Assembly (NCBI RefSeq): GCF_016862575.1
Contig: NZ_BONF01000016.1
Coordinates: 124,001 to 188,000 of the forward strand
DNA: 64,000 nt
Direction: 5' to 3'
DNA from: Catellatospora bangladeshensis
GTDB taxonomy: Bacteria > Actinomycetota > Actinomycetes > Mycobacteriales > Micromonosporaceae
Shown here: piece after piece, positions 28,123-36,732 of the stretch
How positions within the stretch are numbered: the first letter of the stretch is position 1
Layout: each line of letters starts with the position of its first letter
Position numbers and translations under genes: made by a program
The notes under the pieces: generated by a model
Database searches by the model: none
What the model saw: only the letters and a program-made list of their open reading frames with translations
What the model was told of the DNA's origin: nothing

Positions 28123-28691
28123 TGGCTGACCTGATGGGACGGACCGACCACGCCGGCCCGGCGGGCACCTGCGGTGCGGGCTGCGCGTCGCGGCGGGCGG
28201 TGCTGGCGGGCGTCGCCGGGGCCGCCGCGCTGCTGGCTGGCTGCCAGACCTACGGCCAGAACGCCGATCCGGAGGCCGCGGCCGCCGACCTGCCCACCGA
28301 CGACCCGGCCACCGAGGGCGCGGCCACCCCCGGCGCCACCTCCGGTGCCACGCCCGGCGCGGAGCCGACCGGCCCCGGCGCCACGAAACCGGCCGCCCCG
28401 GCGGCCAAGGCCCTGGTCGAGGCGTCCCGCGTCCCGGTCGGCGGCGGCGTGATCCTGGAGGGCGAGCGCCTCGTCGTCACCCAGCCCCAGCAGGGCGTCT
28501 ACAAGGCGTTCTCGGCGATCTGCACCCACCAGGGCTGCGTCGTCACCGAGGTCCGCGACGGCATCATCGAGTGCGGCTGTCACGGCAGCCGCTTCCGCGC
28601 CACCGACGGCTCGGTCGCCGGCGGCCCGGCCACCCGCCCCCTCCGCGAAACCCGCGTCAAACCCGACGGCCCCAACATCGTCCGCGCCTGA
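28122..28691 (+). CDS. Tat-exported Rieske 2Fe-2S lipoprotein
   Basis: 189 residues. SRRAVLAG (23-30) plus a lipobox ending at Cys41 (LLAGC) indicates Tat export and lipid anchoring, which suits folding of the cluster before transport. After an Ala/Pro/Thr linker the Rieske motifs are C134-T-H-x2-C139 and C151-x-C153-H154-G-S. The cluster ligands are all present. It is overlapped by the DUF6529 gene (TGATG), so the pair probably forms a small membrane electron-transfer unit outside the bc1 complex. Confidence 0.92.
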   Translation: MADLMGRTDHAGPAGTCGAGCASRRAVLAGVAGAAALLAGCQTYGQNADPEAAAADLPTDDPATEGAATPGATSGATPGAEPTGPGATKPAAPAAKALVEASRVPVGGGVILEGERLVVTQPQQGVYKAFSAICTHQGCVVTEVRDGIIECGCHGSRFRATDGSVAGGPATRPLRETRVKPDGPNIVRA

Positions 28692-28699
28692 CGAGGAAA

Positions 28700-28745
28700 G
28701 GAAGGGCACCTTCTTAACGTTCTGTGTATAAGAAGGTGCCCTTCC
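28700..28745. repeat. Intergenic palindrome, GAAGGGCACCTTC family, copy 1
   Basis: Perfect 17-base arms, GGAAGGGCACCTTCTTA (28700-28716) and its complement (28729-28745), with a 12-base loop. It follows the Rieske gene and probably terminates it. Copies are at 50487 and 53603. An ATG at 28724 inside it is not the start of the next gene. Confidence 0.92.
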
Positions 28746-28765
28746 AAACCACAGCGGAGGACAGC

Positions 28766-29269
28766 GTGGGTCCGTACAGCTACGCCGAGGTCGGGGCGAC
28801 CAGGCAGGACAGCCTGCCGCCGGGCTACCGCCACCTGCGCTACCGAAGCCGGATCGGGGACGCGGCGGTTTTCCGGGCCGCCGCCGAGGCGGTGCTGACG
28901 TTCGCGCCGCAGCGGGCGGCAGGAGTGCTGATCGAGGCAGCGGGGCCGCGGGCGGTGGAGGGGCTGGTGGTGACCTCGCGGCTGGGGGCCGGGCCGCTGC
29001 GCATCCCCGCGCCGTGCCGGGTGGTGTGGGCCGAGGACACGCCCACGAGGGCCGGGTTCGGGTATGGCACGCTGCCCGGTCACCCCGTCCGGGGCGAGGA
29101 GTCGTTCGTCGTCGAGGTGGCCGGGGGCGCGGTGTGGTTCTCGATGCGCGCGTTCAGCCGCCCGGACCGCTGGTTCACCACCGCCGCCGGGCCGCTCGTC
29201 CCCGCCTTCCAGCAGGCATACGCGCGCCTGCTCGCCCATACCCTCCGAAAGCTCGTCGCCCGACGGTAG
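28766..29269 (+). CDS. DUF1990 family protein
   Basis: 167 residues with DUF1990 features: an N-terminal YSYAEVGATR, GYRHLRYRSRIG, FGYGTLPGHPVRGEESFVVE and FSRPDRWFTTAAGPLVPAFQ near the end. The family is common in plants and bacteria and its function is unsettled. I chose GTG 28766 because GGAGG lies just before it; an ATG at 28724 lies inside the palindromic repeat and would add repeat-encoded residues. Cytosolic. Confidence 0.88.
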   Translation: MGPYSYAEVGATRQDSLPPGYRHLRYRSRIGDAAVFRAAAEAVLTFAPQRAAGVLIEAAGPRAVEGLVVTSRLGAGPLRIPAPCRVVWAEDTPTRAGFGYGTLPGHPVRGEESFVVEVAGGAVWFSMRAFSRPDRWFTTAAGPLVPAFQQAYARLLAHTLRKLVARR

Positions 29270-29280
29270 TCGGAGGTGCA

Positions 29281-29344
29281 GTTTCGGGGAAACTGTGGCC
29301 TGACGGCCTGGAATTCCTGCAGTTTCCCCGAAACCGAAGCGCGT
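29281..29344. repeat. Intergenic palindrome, TTTCGGGGAAACTGCA family, copy 2
   Basis: GTTTCGGGGAAACTG (29281-29295) pairs perfectly with 29330-29344. It lies between convergent genes, like copies 1 and 3, which supports a bidirectional terminator role. Confidence 0.88.
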
Positions 29345-29353
29345 CCGGAGGGG

Positions 29354-30406
29354 CTAGAGGCGCGAGTTCGCGGTGACGGTGAAGCCGGTGGAGACGGCGG
29401 CGCCCGCGTTGGTGAAGCAGTTGACGTCGCGGACGTAGAGGTGCGGGGCGGAGACGGTCCACGGGAAGTTCATGCCGCAGAAGTTGGAGTTCGAGCCGAC
29501 CGCGGTGACCTGGACGTTGAGCGGCAGGAAGCCGATCTGCGGGAAGGTCACCAGGGACAGGCCGGGTCCGGCGGCGATGAGCGTGTTGGCGCCGAAGCCG
29601 AGCACCGAGTTGAAGTTGGTGGTGGCGGGTCCGGCACCGGGCACGTGCCAGAGGTAGCCGAAGTACTTCGGCGGGATGGCCGGGCCGTACAGCGAGGTCT
29701 TCTGCTGGTACGTCACGGTGAAGCGGCTGTTGACCAGCGCCCCGGCCGAGTTGAAGCAGAAGACGATCACCTCCTGCTGCGCCCCGGTCGAGACCCAGTT
29801 GCGGGCCTTGCACCGGGTCGGCACCGACGCGGCCGCGGTGACCTGCACGCTGCCGTCGACGGGGCCGCCGCTGCCGATGCCCGGGAACTTGACGCTCCAC
29901 TGCCCGACGCCGAGCGGGGTGACCGAGTTCGGCGCGCCCACGGCGTTGTACTGGCTGATGATGGCGCCGGTGGGCTGGGTGTGCACGTAGCCGTACGGGC
30001 CGCCCGCGCCGGCGCCCGAGGCGGTGGTGAAGAACGCGCTGAACCCGCTGTTGTCGGGCACCCCGCCGGCCCGGAAGCAGCGGATGATCGCGATCTCGTC
30101 GGCGCCGGACGGGCCCCAGTTGTCGGCCTGGCACCAGCGCGGCCCGTTGCTGATCGCGGTGACGTGCACGACGCCGCCCGGGAACGCCTGGCCGGCGAAC
30201 TTCACCTGGTAGATGCCGACGCCCACCGGGATGACCGTGGACGCCGCCGGGAAGGTGCCGGCGGGCACCACTGCCGCGCCGTTCCAGAGCGCGAAGCCGA
30301 ACCGGTCGGGCACGGCCGCCTGGGCGGGCGACGCGATGCCGAGGAGCATGCCGAGCAGGGCGACGATCCCAGTGAGAGCGGAGATCGCGCGAGTCGGTCT
30401 GGGCAT
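29354..30406 (-). CDS. Secreted protein of three related beta-domains, family not recognised
   Basis: 350 residues. A signal peptide ends at about residue 31 (SPAQA-AVPDR). The mature part is built of three roughly 100-residue repeats, each with a VTA strand, a Cys pair about 18-22 residues apart around an xNW or xFPW turn (CQADNWGPSG...RCF; CKARNWVSTG...FCFNSAGA; CGMNFPWTV...NCFTNAGA) and, in the second and third, a closing FTVT strand. The Cys pairs probably form a disulfide in each repeat. There are no catalytic motifs. Convergent with the DUF1990 gene across a palindrome. Confidence 0.8.
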   Translation of the reverse strand: MPRPTRAISALTGIVALLGMLLGIASPAQAAVPDRFGFALWNGAAVVPAGTFPAASTVIPVGVGIYQVKFAGQAFPGGVVHVTAISNGPRWCQADNWGPSGADEIAIIRCFRAGGVPDNSGFSAFFTTASGAGAGGPYGYVHTQPTGAIISQYNAVGAPNSVTPLGVGQWSVKFPGIGSGGPVDGSVQVTAAASVPTRCKARNWVSTGAQQEVIVFCFNSAGALVNSRFTVTYQQKTSLYGPAIPPKYFGYLWHVPGAGPATTNFNSVLGFGANTLIAAGPGLSLVTFPQIGFLPLNVQVTAVGSNSNFCGMNFPWTVSAPHLYVRDVNCFTNAGAAVSTGFTVTANSRL

Positions 30407-30525
30407 GTCGATCCTTTCCGTGACGGGACGGTAACTGCCCGGACATGGAAACATGCCGATTTAACGATCTCAATGGATGTGTCGGAAACCTGTGCGAGCA
30501 ACGATCGGCGCCCCTCGCGCCCCGG

Positions 30526-31446
30526 TTAGAGCTCGGCCGCGTGGTAGCGCTCCACCACCTGGTAGCCGAGCGAGTCGTAGAGGCGTTGCGCGACCGTGTT
30601 GTGCCCGTACACGTTCAGCGCGAGCTGCGCCTCGCCCGCGTCGGCGGTCAGCCGCTCGCCGACGAGCATCGCCGCCCGCCCGAAACCCCGGCCACGGTAC
30701 GCGGGCCGCACGTCCACGCCGAACACGTAGCCGGTCCCGGGCAGGAAGCCGTGCCGCAGCCAGATGGTGCCGACCACCTGCCCGTCGTGCACCACGCACC
30801 GGAAGCTGTCGCTGTCGGCGGGCACGCCGCCGGGCAGCAGCTCGGCGATCGAGGCGACCGCCCGCTCGTGCGCGTCGGCGGCGGAGACGCTGCCCGAATC
30901 GGCCAGCTCCGCGGCGTGCTCGGCGATCTGGCCGTCCCGCCACGCCGCGAACTCCGCCTCGGTCATCGGGCGGCCGACGATCCCGGCCGGTGGCGTCACG
31001 CCGACGGTCACGTCCTTCACCATCTGCTGCGCACGCAGGGGGTACGCCCCGAAGAGCGCCTCGCCGGCCACCTCGCCGGGAGCGAGCGCGACGGACATGC
31101 TCCGGCCGCCGGCCTCCGTGGCGCGCCGCCGCGCCCAGGCCGCCAGTGGCCGGGCCAGGCCGCGGCCGCGCTGCTGCGGAGCGAGCCACAGGTCGTGCAG
31201 CCGCCGGTCACCCGGCCGCCGTGCGACGGTGCCGCCGAGCGCCAGGTGCCCCGCGAGCGCGCCGCCGATCTCGACCGTGTACACCGCGCCGCCTGCACCG
31301 GCCAGGGCGGTCAGATTGCGTTCGACCTCCTGTGCCACGGCGCCCGGGTCGCGGTAGCGGGCCGCGTACCGCTCGCGCAGCCGGGCCGCCCACCCGTCCC
31401 GCCACGCCTGAGTCTCGGGCTCCGTCGCCTCGCGCACCTCGAACAC
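30526..31446 (-). CDS. Tandem GNAT acetyltransferase
   Basis: 306 residues with two GNAT domains. The N-terminal one has LHDLWLAPQQRGRGLARPLAAW and the C-terminal one GVDVRPAYRGRGFGRAAMLVGE followed by LNVYGHNTVAQRLYDSLGYQ. Both have Q/R-x-x-G-x-G/A acetyl-CoA loops, with the C-terminal one more canonical and probably the active half. Tandem GNATs include mycothiol synthase; the NVYGHNTVAQRLYDSLGY end recalls that enzyme but the length and context do not prove it. GTG 31446 has TAGATT six bases upstream. Confidence 0.88.
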   Translation of the reverse strand: MFEVREATEPETQAWRDGWAARLRERYAARYRDPGAVAQEVERNLTALAGAGGAVYTVEIGGALAGHLALGGTVARRPGDRRLHDLWLAPQQRGRGLARPLAAWARRRATEAGGRSMSVALAPGEVAGEALFGAYPLRAQQMVKDVTVGVTPPAGIVGRPMTEAEFAAWRDGQIAEHAAELADSGSVSAADAHERAVASIAELLPGGVPADSDSFRCVVHDGQVVGTIWLRHGFLPGTGYVFGVDVRPAYRGRGFGRAAMLVGERLTADAGEAQLALNVYGHNTVAQRLYDSLGYQVVERYHAAEL

Positions 31447-31452
31447 GCGCCG

Positions 31453-31458
31453 AATCTA
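31453..31458 (-). promoter_or_regulatory. Leaderless -10 box of GNAT gene
   Basis: TAGATT on the minus strand, six bases before GTG 31446. Confidence 0.55.
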
Positions 31459-31675
31459 CCGCTGCGGGACAGCGGGGTGCTGCGGCTTTTCGCTGGGTGA
31501 GGGGATGGCTACCGCGCGTGCATCGATCTACCTGATCGGCATCATTCGATGGAAACGATGATCCTACATGTATCCAACGAAATACATAAGACTTTCTATC
31601 TAACGAGCGTTCGGATATTCAGAGAGTGCTTGTGGCTACCGCCGCAGGACCATTTTGGAGTCGGGGAGGACTCTC

Positions 31676-33907
31676 GTGAGAAAGATCATCGCCATTGCCG
31701 GCGCGGCCGTCACCACGGTCGCGTTCGTGGCAGTAGCGGCGTCCGGCAGCAGCGCAGCCCCGGACGGGGCCGCCGCTTCCCGGGCGCAGTCCGTCGGGGC
31801 GAACGCCGCCGACATCCGCGCCTCGGCCGCTGACGGCTACTCCGTGCAGCGCGTCGTGCGCGACGCCAACGGCGCGACCCACACCAAGTACGACCGCACC
31901 TACAACGGGCTGCGCGTCTACGGCGGCGACTTCGTCGTGCACACCAAGGCCGGCGGCGCCTACGCCGGTGCCTCCAACGGCCTGAACGCCCCGCTGTCGC
32001 TCGCCACCACCCCGAAGGTGACCGCGGCGAAGGCGCAGGAGGCCGCCCGGGCCGGCTTCTCCGGCACGGTGACCTCGGTCGGCTCGTCGGAGCTGTTCGT
32101 CGACGCCAGCAACGGCAGCGGCCGCCTGGCGTGGGAGACCGTCGTGCACGGCTGGCTGCCCGACGGCCAGACCCCGTCCCGCCTGCACGTCATCAGCGAC
32201 GCGGTGACCGGCGCGTACATCGGCTCGTTCGACGAGATCGAGACGGTGACCGGCACCGGCACCGGCATCTACTCGGGTGCGGTCAGCATCGACACGACGC
32301 TGTCGGGCTCGACGTACCAGATGATCGACCCGGTGCGCGGCAACGGCCGTACGTGCGACATGAACAACGGCACGTCGACCTGCACCACGTTCACCGACGC
32401 GGACAACGCCTGGGGCACCGGCGCGAACTCCAACCGCCAGTCGGCCGGCGTCGACGCGCACTTCGGCGCGGCGAAGACGTTCGACTACTTCAAGAACGTG
32501 CACGGCCGCAACGGCATCTTCGGCAACGGCACGGGCGTCCCGTCGCGGGTTCACTACGGCAACAACTACGTGAACGCGTTCTGGGACGGCGCGCAGATGA
32601 CCTACGGCGACGGCTCGTCGAACAGCCGCCCGCTGGTGTCGCTGGACGTGGCCGGCCACGAGATGAGCCACGGTGTGACCGAGGCGCTGGCGGGCCTGGT
32701 CTACTCGGGTGAGTCCGGCGGTCTCAACGAGGCCACCTCGGACATCTTCGGCAACATGGTGGAGTTCTACGCCGCCGCGCCGAGCGACCCGGGCGACTAC
32801 CAGGTCGGCGAGAAGATCAACATCAACGGCAACGGCACGCCGCTGCGCTACATGTACAACCCGACCCTCGACGGCTCGTCGCACGGCTGCTGGTCGACCA
32901 GCACCAACAGCGTGGACGTGCACTACTCGTCGGGCCCGGGCAACCACTTCTTCTTCAACCTGGCCGAGGGCACCGGCGCGACCGCGTACGGCACCAGCCC
33001 GGTCTGCGGTTCGGCTCCGGCCGTCACCGGCATCGGCCGCGCCAAGGCCGAGAAGATCTGGTACCGCGCGCTGGACGTGTACTTCACCTCCAGCACCCGC
33101 TACGTGCTGACCAGCAACCCGGCCAACACCGCCCGCGCGTACACCCTGCGCGCGGCGACCGACCTGTACGGCCAGTGCTCCCTGGAGTACAAGACCGTCC
33201 AGGCCGCCTGGACCGCGGTCAACGTGGCCGGCAGCGACACCGCCTGCCCGACCGGCAACGACTTCTCCCTCGCGGCCTCGCCCGCGTCGGGTTCGGTCAA
33301 CCCGGGCAGCTCGGTGACCAGCACCATCACCGCCACCCTCACCAACGGCAGCGCGCAGACGGTCAGCCTGTCCGCCTCCGGCCTGCCGTCGGGCGCCACC
33401 GCGTCGTTCAGCCCCACGTCGATCACCTCGGCGGGCGGCACCTCGACGCTGACCATCGCCACCAGCGCGTCCACCCCGGCGGGCACGTACGCGGTGACCG
33501 TCACCGGCACCGGAGCGAGCTCGACCCGGACCGCGACGTACTCGCTCACGGTCAACGGGGCGCCGGGCTGCACGGGCACCAACCCGACCGACGTCGCCAT
33601 CCCGGACAACACCACGGTGACCAGCACCATCACCATCTCGGGCTGCAACCGCAACGCGTCGGCCACCAGCTCCGTCGCGGTGACGATCTACCACACGTAC
33701 AAGGGTGACCTCGTCGTCGACCTGGTCGCGCCGGACGGCAGCGTCTACAACCTGCACAACCGCACCGGCAGCAGCACCGACAACATCATCCAGACGTTCA
33801 GCCGGAACCTCTCCACGGAGGCCGCCAACGGCACCTGGACCCTGCGGGTCCGCGACGCCGCCACGGCCGACACGGGACGGATCGACACCTGGTCGCTGAC
33901 TCTCTGA
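31676..33907 (+). CDS. Secreted M4 (thermolysin-like) metalloprotease with P domain
   Basis: 743 residues. A signal peptide runs to about 29; an FTP-type propeptide (about 45-205) follows. The M4 catalytic core has GHEMSHGVT (HExxH, zinc and catalytic Glu) and GGLNEATSD (third ligand Glu), with a downstream His in HYSSGPGNHFFFNLA. After the core there is a beta-sandwich (about 535-630, Ser/Thr-rich) and a C-terminal proprotein-convertase P domain (about 635-743, HTYKGDLVVDLVAPDGS, TWTLRVRDAATAD). GTG 31676 follows GGGGAGGA. The upstream 120 bases are unusually AT-rich, marking the promoter region. Probably secreted for protein scavenging. Confidence 0.95.
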   Translation: MRKIIAIAGAAVTTVAFVAVAASGSSAAPDGAAASRAQSVGANAADIRASAADGYSVQRVVRDANGATHTKYDRTYNGLRVYGGDFVVHTKAGGAYAGASNGLNAPLSLATTPKVTAAKAQEAARAGFSGTVTSVGSSELFVDASNGSGRLAWETVVHGWLPDGQTPSRLHVISDAVTGAYIGSFDEIETVTGTGTGIYSGAVSIDTTLSGSTYQMIDPVRGNGRTCDMNNGTSTCTTFTDADNAWGTGANSNRQSAGVDAHFGAAKTFDYFKNVHGRNGIFGNGTGVPSRVHYGNNYVNAFWDGAQMTYGDGSSNSRPLVSLDVAGHEMSHGVTEALAGLVYSGESGGLNEATSDIFGNMVEFYAAAPSDPGDYQVGEKININGNGTPLRYMYNPTLDGSSHGCWSTSTNSVDVHYSSGPGNHFFFNLAEGTGATAYGTSPVCGSAPAVTGIGRAKAEKIWYRALDVYFTSSTRYVLTSNPANTARAYTLRAATDLYGQCSLEYKTVQAAWTAVNVAGSDTACPTGNDFSLAASPASGSVNPGSSVTSTITATLTNGSAQTVSLSASGLPSGATASFSPTSITSAGGTSTLTIATSASTPAGTYAVTVTGTGASSTRTATYSLTVNGAPGCTGTNPTDVAIPDNTTVTSTITISGCNRNASATSSVAVTIYHTYKGDLVVDLVAPDGSVYNLHNRTGSSTDNIIQTFSRNLSTEAANGTWTLRVRDAATADTGRIDTWSLTL

Positions 33908-33925
33908 CCTGATCCTCCCCAGAAC

Positions 33926-33958
33926 GAGGGCGCCATCCGCAACCCGGGTGGCGCCCTC
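33926..33958. terminator. Hairpin terminator after M4 protease gene
   Basis: GAGGGCGCCA (33926-33935) and TGGCGCCCTC (33949-33958) pair perfectly around a 13-base loop, 19 bases past the stop, between convergent genes. Confidence 0.85.
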
Positions 33959-33974
33959 GCCCCCTTGCCGTGGG

Positions 33975-34403
33975 TCAGGCGGCCGGGCTGGTGGCGATGG
34001 TGACGAACTCGGTGCCGGTGCCCCCGGCGAGGCGGCGGCGCAGGGAGGCGGCGATGCGGATCGCCTGGCGCTTGGCCTGGTCGGCGCGGGGACCCTCGTG
34101 GCGGTCGTCGAGCGTCTCGTGCCAGAGGCGCAGCCAGCGGTCGAAGTGGCGGCGCTCCAGGGCGGCGCGGCGGCTGAGGGCGACGTGCGGGGCCAGCGCG
34201 TTGCGCCGGTAGGTGCCGGGGTTGAGCAGCACGGACTCCCAGAAGTCGCACATGATCGGCAGGTGCGCGGCGAGGTCCAGCCGGGCCACCTCGGTGAAGA
34301 TCGGCCCGATCAGGTCGTCGGCGTACACGCGGGTGTAGAAGTCGGTGACCAGCGCGGTGATGTCGGCGCGGTCGGCGATGTCGGTTCGCACGGTGCCCTC
34401 CAT
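33975..34403 (-). CDS. Group III truncated haemoglobin
   Basis: 142 residues with the group III (trHbP) pattern: TDFYTRVYADDLIGPIFTEVA at the start, CDFWESVLLNPGTYRRN in the middle, and the proximal-His region RRHFDRWLRLWHETLD. Group III globins are thought to bind oxygen, NO or sulfide at very low levels. It is divergent from a Cys-containing HTH regulator with only 44 bases between the preferred starts, which suggests control by a redox or NO signal. ATG 34403. Confidence 0.92.
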   Translation of the reverse strand: MEGTVRTDIADRADITALVTDFYTRVYADDLIGPIFTEVARLDLAAHLPIMCDFWESVLLNPGTYRRNALAPHVALSRRAALERRHFDRWLRLWHETLDDRHEGPRADQAKRQAIRIAASLRRRLAGGTGTEFVTIATSPAA

Positions 34404-34447
34404 TTTTTACTACCGCCATCGTATATATTCGGCCGGTGGGCGGGGAT

Positions 34448-35203
34448 ATGACCTTCGGCGCACTCGCGCCGGCCAGCCGGCGGCGGGTGCTCGACACGCT
34501 GCGCGCGGCCGGGGCGCCGCAGGACGCGGTCGCGCTCGCGCAGGCCACCGGGCTGCACCCCAATACCGTGCGATTCCACCTCAAAGTCCTCATCGAGGCG
34601 GGATACGTCGTCGAGTCCCGGCAGGCGAGCGGCGGCCGGGGCCGCCCGCAGGCCGTGTACGCCTGCGCGGCCCCCGCCACCCGTGACGGCGGCTACGCCC
34701 TGCTCGCCGAGCTGCTGGCGAGCACCCTGGACGACGCGGCCGGGGCCGAGCTGGCCCGTGCCGCGGGCGAACGCTGGCAACACGCCGCGCGGCCCGCCGG
34801 AGTCGCGCCGGACGCGCCCGGCACGCTCGACGAGGCTGCGGCGCGGGCCACGGCGCTGTTCGCCGAGCTGGGCTTCGACCCGGTGCGCGGCCCGGAGCCA
34901 GACGCGGCCCGGATCGAGCTGCGCGCCTGCCCGTTCCTCGACGTGGCGCGGCGGCATCCGGGCGTGGTCTGCGGAGTACACCTCGGCCTGCTGCGCGGCC
35001 TGGTCGAAGGCGGCCCGGCCGGAGCTGCCCCGGAAGGGGACGGCCCTGGTGGCGGCGGGACGGTCGCGGACGGCCGGAGCGGTGGTCTGGTGGGCGCGCC
35101 CAGCGCGGCGCGGAGGTTCGTGGCCGAGCTGGTGCCGTTCGCCCGGCCGGGGGTCTGTGTCGCGGAGATCAGGCAGGTCGAGGTGGAGCGCGAGGGGGCG
35201 TGA
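34448..35203 (+). CDS. ArsR/SufR-like winged-HTH regulator with Cys-rich effector domain
   Basis: 251 residues from ATG 34448 (GTG 34436 is possible). The winged HTH is at about 6-75 (LAQATGLHPNTVRFHLKVLIEAGYVVESRQASGGRGRPQ). The C-terminal domain has ACPFLDVARRHPGVVCGVHLG, a C-x13-C followed by His, and a final Cys in RPGVCVAEI, with a Gly-rich loop between. This layout resembles SufR-type repressors, which hold an Fe-S cluster, so a redox- or NO-sensing cluster is plausible but inferred. It is divergent from the truncated globin and followed (TGATG) by a four-helix membrane protein. Confidence 0.85.
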   Translation: MTFGALAPASRRRVLDTLRAAGAPQDAVALAQATGLHPNTVRFHLKVLIEAGYVVESRQASGGRGRPQAVYACAAPATRDGGYALLAELLASTLDDAAGAELARAAGERWQHAARPAGVAPDAPGTLDEAAARATALFAELGFDPVRGPEPDAARIELRACPFLDVARRHPGVVCGVHLGLLRGLVEGGPAGAAPEGDGPGGGGTVADGRSGGLVGAPSAARRFVAELVPFARPGVCVAEIRQVEVEREGA

Positions 35204-35643
35204 TGGGCAGGGTGCGGCTGGTCGGGCAGGTGGCGGTGCCGTTCGTGTGGTTCGGCATGGTCGCCGCGATCTCGCTGCTGGAGGCGCCGCTGAAGTTCCA
35301 GGCGCCGGGCATCACCACGGCGCTCGGGCTGGGCATCGGGCGGCTGGTCTTCGGCGTGCTCAACGCCGCCGAGTTCGTGCTGCTGGTGCTGCTGACGCTG
35401 GCGCTGGCCGGGGCCGCCGTGGGACGGTTGCGCTGGTGGCTCACCGGCGGGCTGTGGGCGCTGCTCGCGGTGCAGGCGCTGGTGCTGCGCCCGCTGCTCG
35501 ACGAGCGCGCCCAGGTGATCATCGACGGCGGGGTGCCGCCGGGGTCGTCGCTGCACCTGCTCTACATCGTGCTGGAGGGTGCGAAGCTCATCGTGCTGCC
35601 CGTGCTGGGCGTCAGCCTGCTGCTGCGCATCGCGCGCGGCTGA
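35203..35643 (+). CDS. Four-helix membrane protein of unknown function
   Basis: 146 residues. Hydrophobic helices lie at about 8-25, 43-70, 78-97 and 118-142. An LEAPLKFQAPGITTALGLGIGRLVF loop and LRPLLDERAQVI are the best-conserved-looking parts. ATG 35203 shares a base with the regulator's stop (TGATG), so it is cotranscribed. The pattern of a charged loop between the first two helices is seen in small haem- or quinone-related membrane proteins, but nothing here is diagnostic. Confidence 0.8.
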   Translation: MGRVRLVGQVAVPFVWFGMVAAISLLEAPLKFQAPGITTALGLGIGRLVFGVLNAAEFVLLVLLTLALAGAAVGRLRWWLTGGLWALLAVQALVLRPLLDERAQVIIDGGVPPGSSLHLLYIVLEGAKLIVLPVLGVSLLLRIARG

Positions 35644-36020
35644 ACCGGCACGGTTTTCGAAACTCCTCGGAGCCCCGATCATCGACGGCCGGTGATGGGC
35701 CGGTCCCGTTCCAGGCCGGGGCCCGGGACCGTGTCGTCGCGCGCGCCGCCGATCACGGCGCGCCGCGGCACGCCTGCGCGGCGGTCACGCCGGAGATGCG
35801 GCGCGTCGCCTGGGACGGCGGCTGCGGCGTGCCGCCGAGGTAGTGACCGCCGGTGGCTCGGCCGCGTTGTCCAAGGCGGTGCCTGCTGACGGGCACCGTG
35901 GATCCGGGAGCGCGCGGGCAGGCGGCTGCCGGGCGGACAGCGCGGCCGGGGCCGCCGGGGCCGGGACGGGTACGCGTTCCGGCCCCGGGCGGCCGCCGGT
36001 CCCAGGTGACGGGGGACGGC
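35644..36020. other. 377-base gap without a supported gene
   Basis: Very GC-rich, with several GGCCGG and GGCCC near-palindromes (for example near 35683-35725 and 35950-36000). Open frames exist on both strands but have Arg/Pro/Gly-rich products typical of GC-driven noise. I see no repeat-family copy, tRNA or clear promoter, except that GGGGGACGGC precedes the next start. Confidence 0.5.
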
Positions 36021-36686
36021 ATGACGACAATCGGATTCATCGGCAGCGGCAACATCGGCGGGACCATCGCCCGGCTGGCCGTCGCGGCCGGCTACGACGT
36101 GGTACTGAGCAACTCGCGGGGGCCGCAGACGCTCACCGGCCTCGTCGCCGAGCTGGGCCCGCGCGCCCGCGCCGGCACCGTCGAGGAGGCGGCCACCGCC
36201 GGTGACCTGGTGCTGGTCAGCGTGCCGCTGCGGGCGTACGCCGACATCCCGGCCGCGCCGCTGGCCGGCAAGGTCGTGATGGACACCAACAACTACTACC
36301 CGGAGCGCGACGGGAACATCGACGTGCTCGACGACGGCAGCACCACCAGCAGCGAGCTGCTCCAGCGCCACCTCGCCGGGGCGCGGGTGGTGAAGGTGTT
36401 CAACAACATCTACTTCAAGCACCTGGGCTCGCTGGCCCGCCCGGCGGACGCCGCCGACCGCAGCGCGCTGGTGGTGTCCTCCGACGACCCCGAGGCGAAG
36501 GCGGCCGTGCTCGCGTTCCTCGACGCGATCGGGTACGACGGTGTGGACGCCGGGCCGCTGGGCGCGGGTGGGCGCCGCCACCAGCCGGGGACGCCAGCGT
36601 ACGGGACGCCGTACGGGCCGTTCAGCGACGAGCACGGTACGCCCGCCGACGCGGCGACGGTGCGGGCGGCGCTCGACGAGGGCTGA
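36021..36686 (+). CDS. NADPH-dependent F420-reductase-like (NAD(P)-binding) protein
   Basis: 221 residues. A Rossmann N-terminus (IGFIGSGNIGGTIARLAVAAGYDVVLSNSRGP) is followed by VLVSVPLRAYADIP, VMDTNNYYPERDG and VVKVFNNIYFKHL. This is the pattern of the coenzyme F420-dependent NADP reductase superfamily, which also includes enzymes that do not use F420. The residue after the glycine-rich loop (SNSRGP) suggests NADPH. ATG 36021 follows GGGGGACGG. Its partner pathway is not evident. Confidence 0.88.
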   Translation: MTTIGFIGSGNIGGTIARLAVAAGYDVVLSNSRGPQTLTGLVAELGPRARAGTVEEAATAGDLVLVSVPLRAYADIPAAPLAGKVVMDTNNYYPERDGNIDVLDDGSTTSSELLQRHLAGARVVKVFNNIYFKHLGSLARPADAADRSALVVSSDDPEAKAAVLAFLDAIGYDGVDAGPLGAGGRRHQPGTPAYGTPYGPFSDEHGTPADAATVRAALDEG

Positions 36687-36732
36687 GAAAGCCGGTCGCG
36701 GCCGGTCCGGTCGCCGTGAAAGGATCGGCCGC

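Noticed and set aside
28724-28765. ATG start for the DUF1990 protein
   Set aside because: It lies in the repeat hairpin; GTG 28766 has the ribosome site.
35679-36020. Open frames in the 35.6-36.0 kb gap
   Set aside because: Low-complexity Pro/Arg/Gly products on both strands with no start signals.
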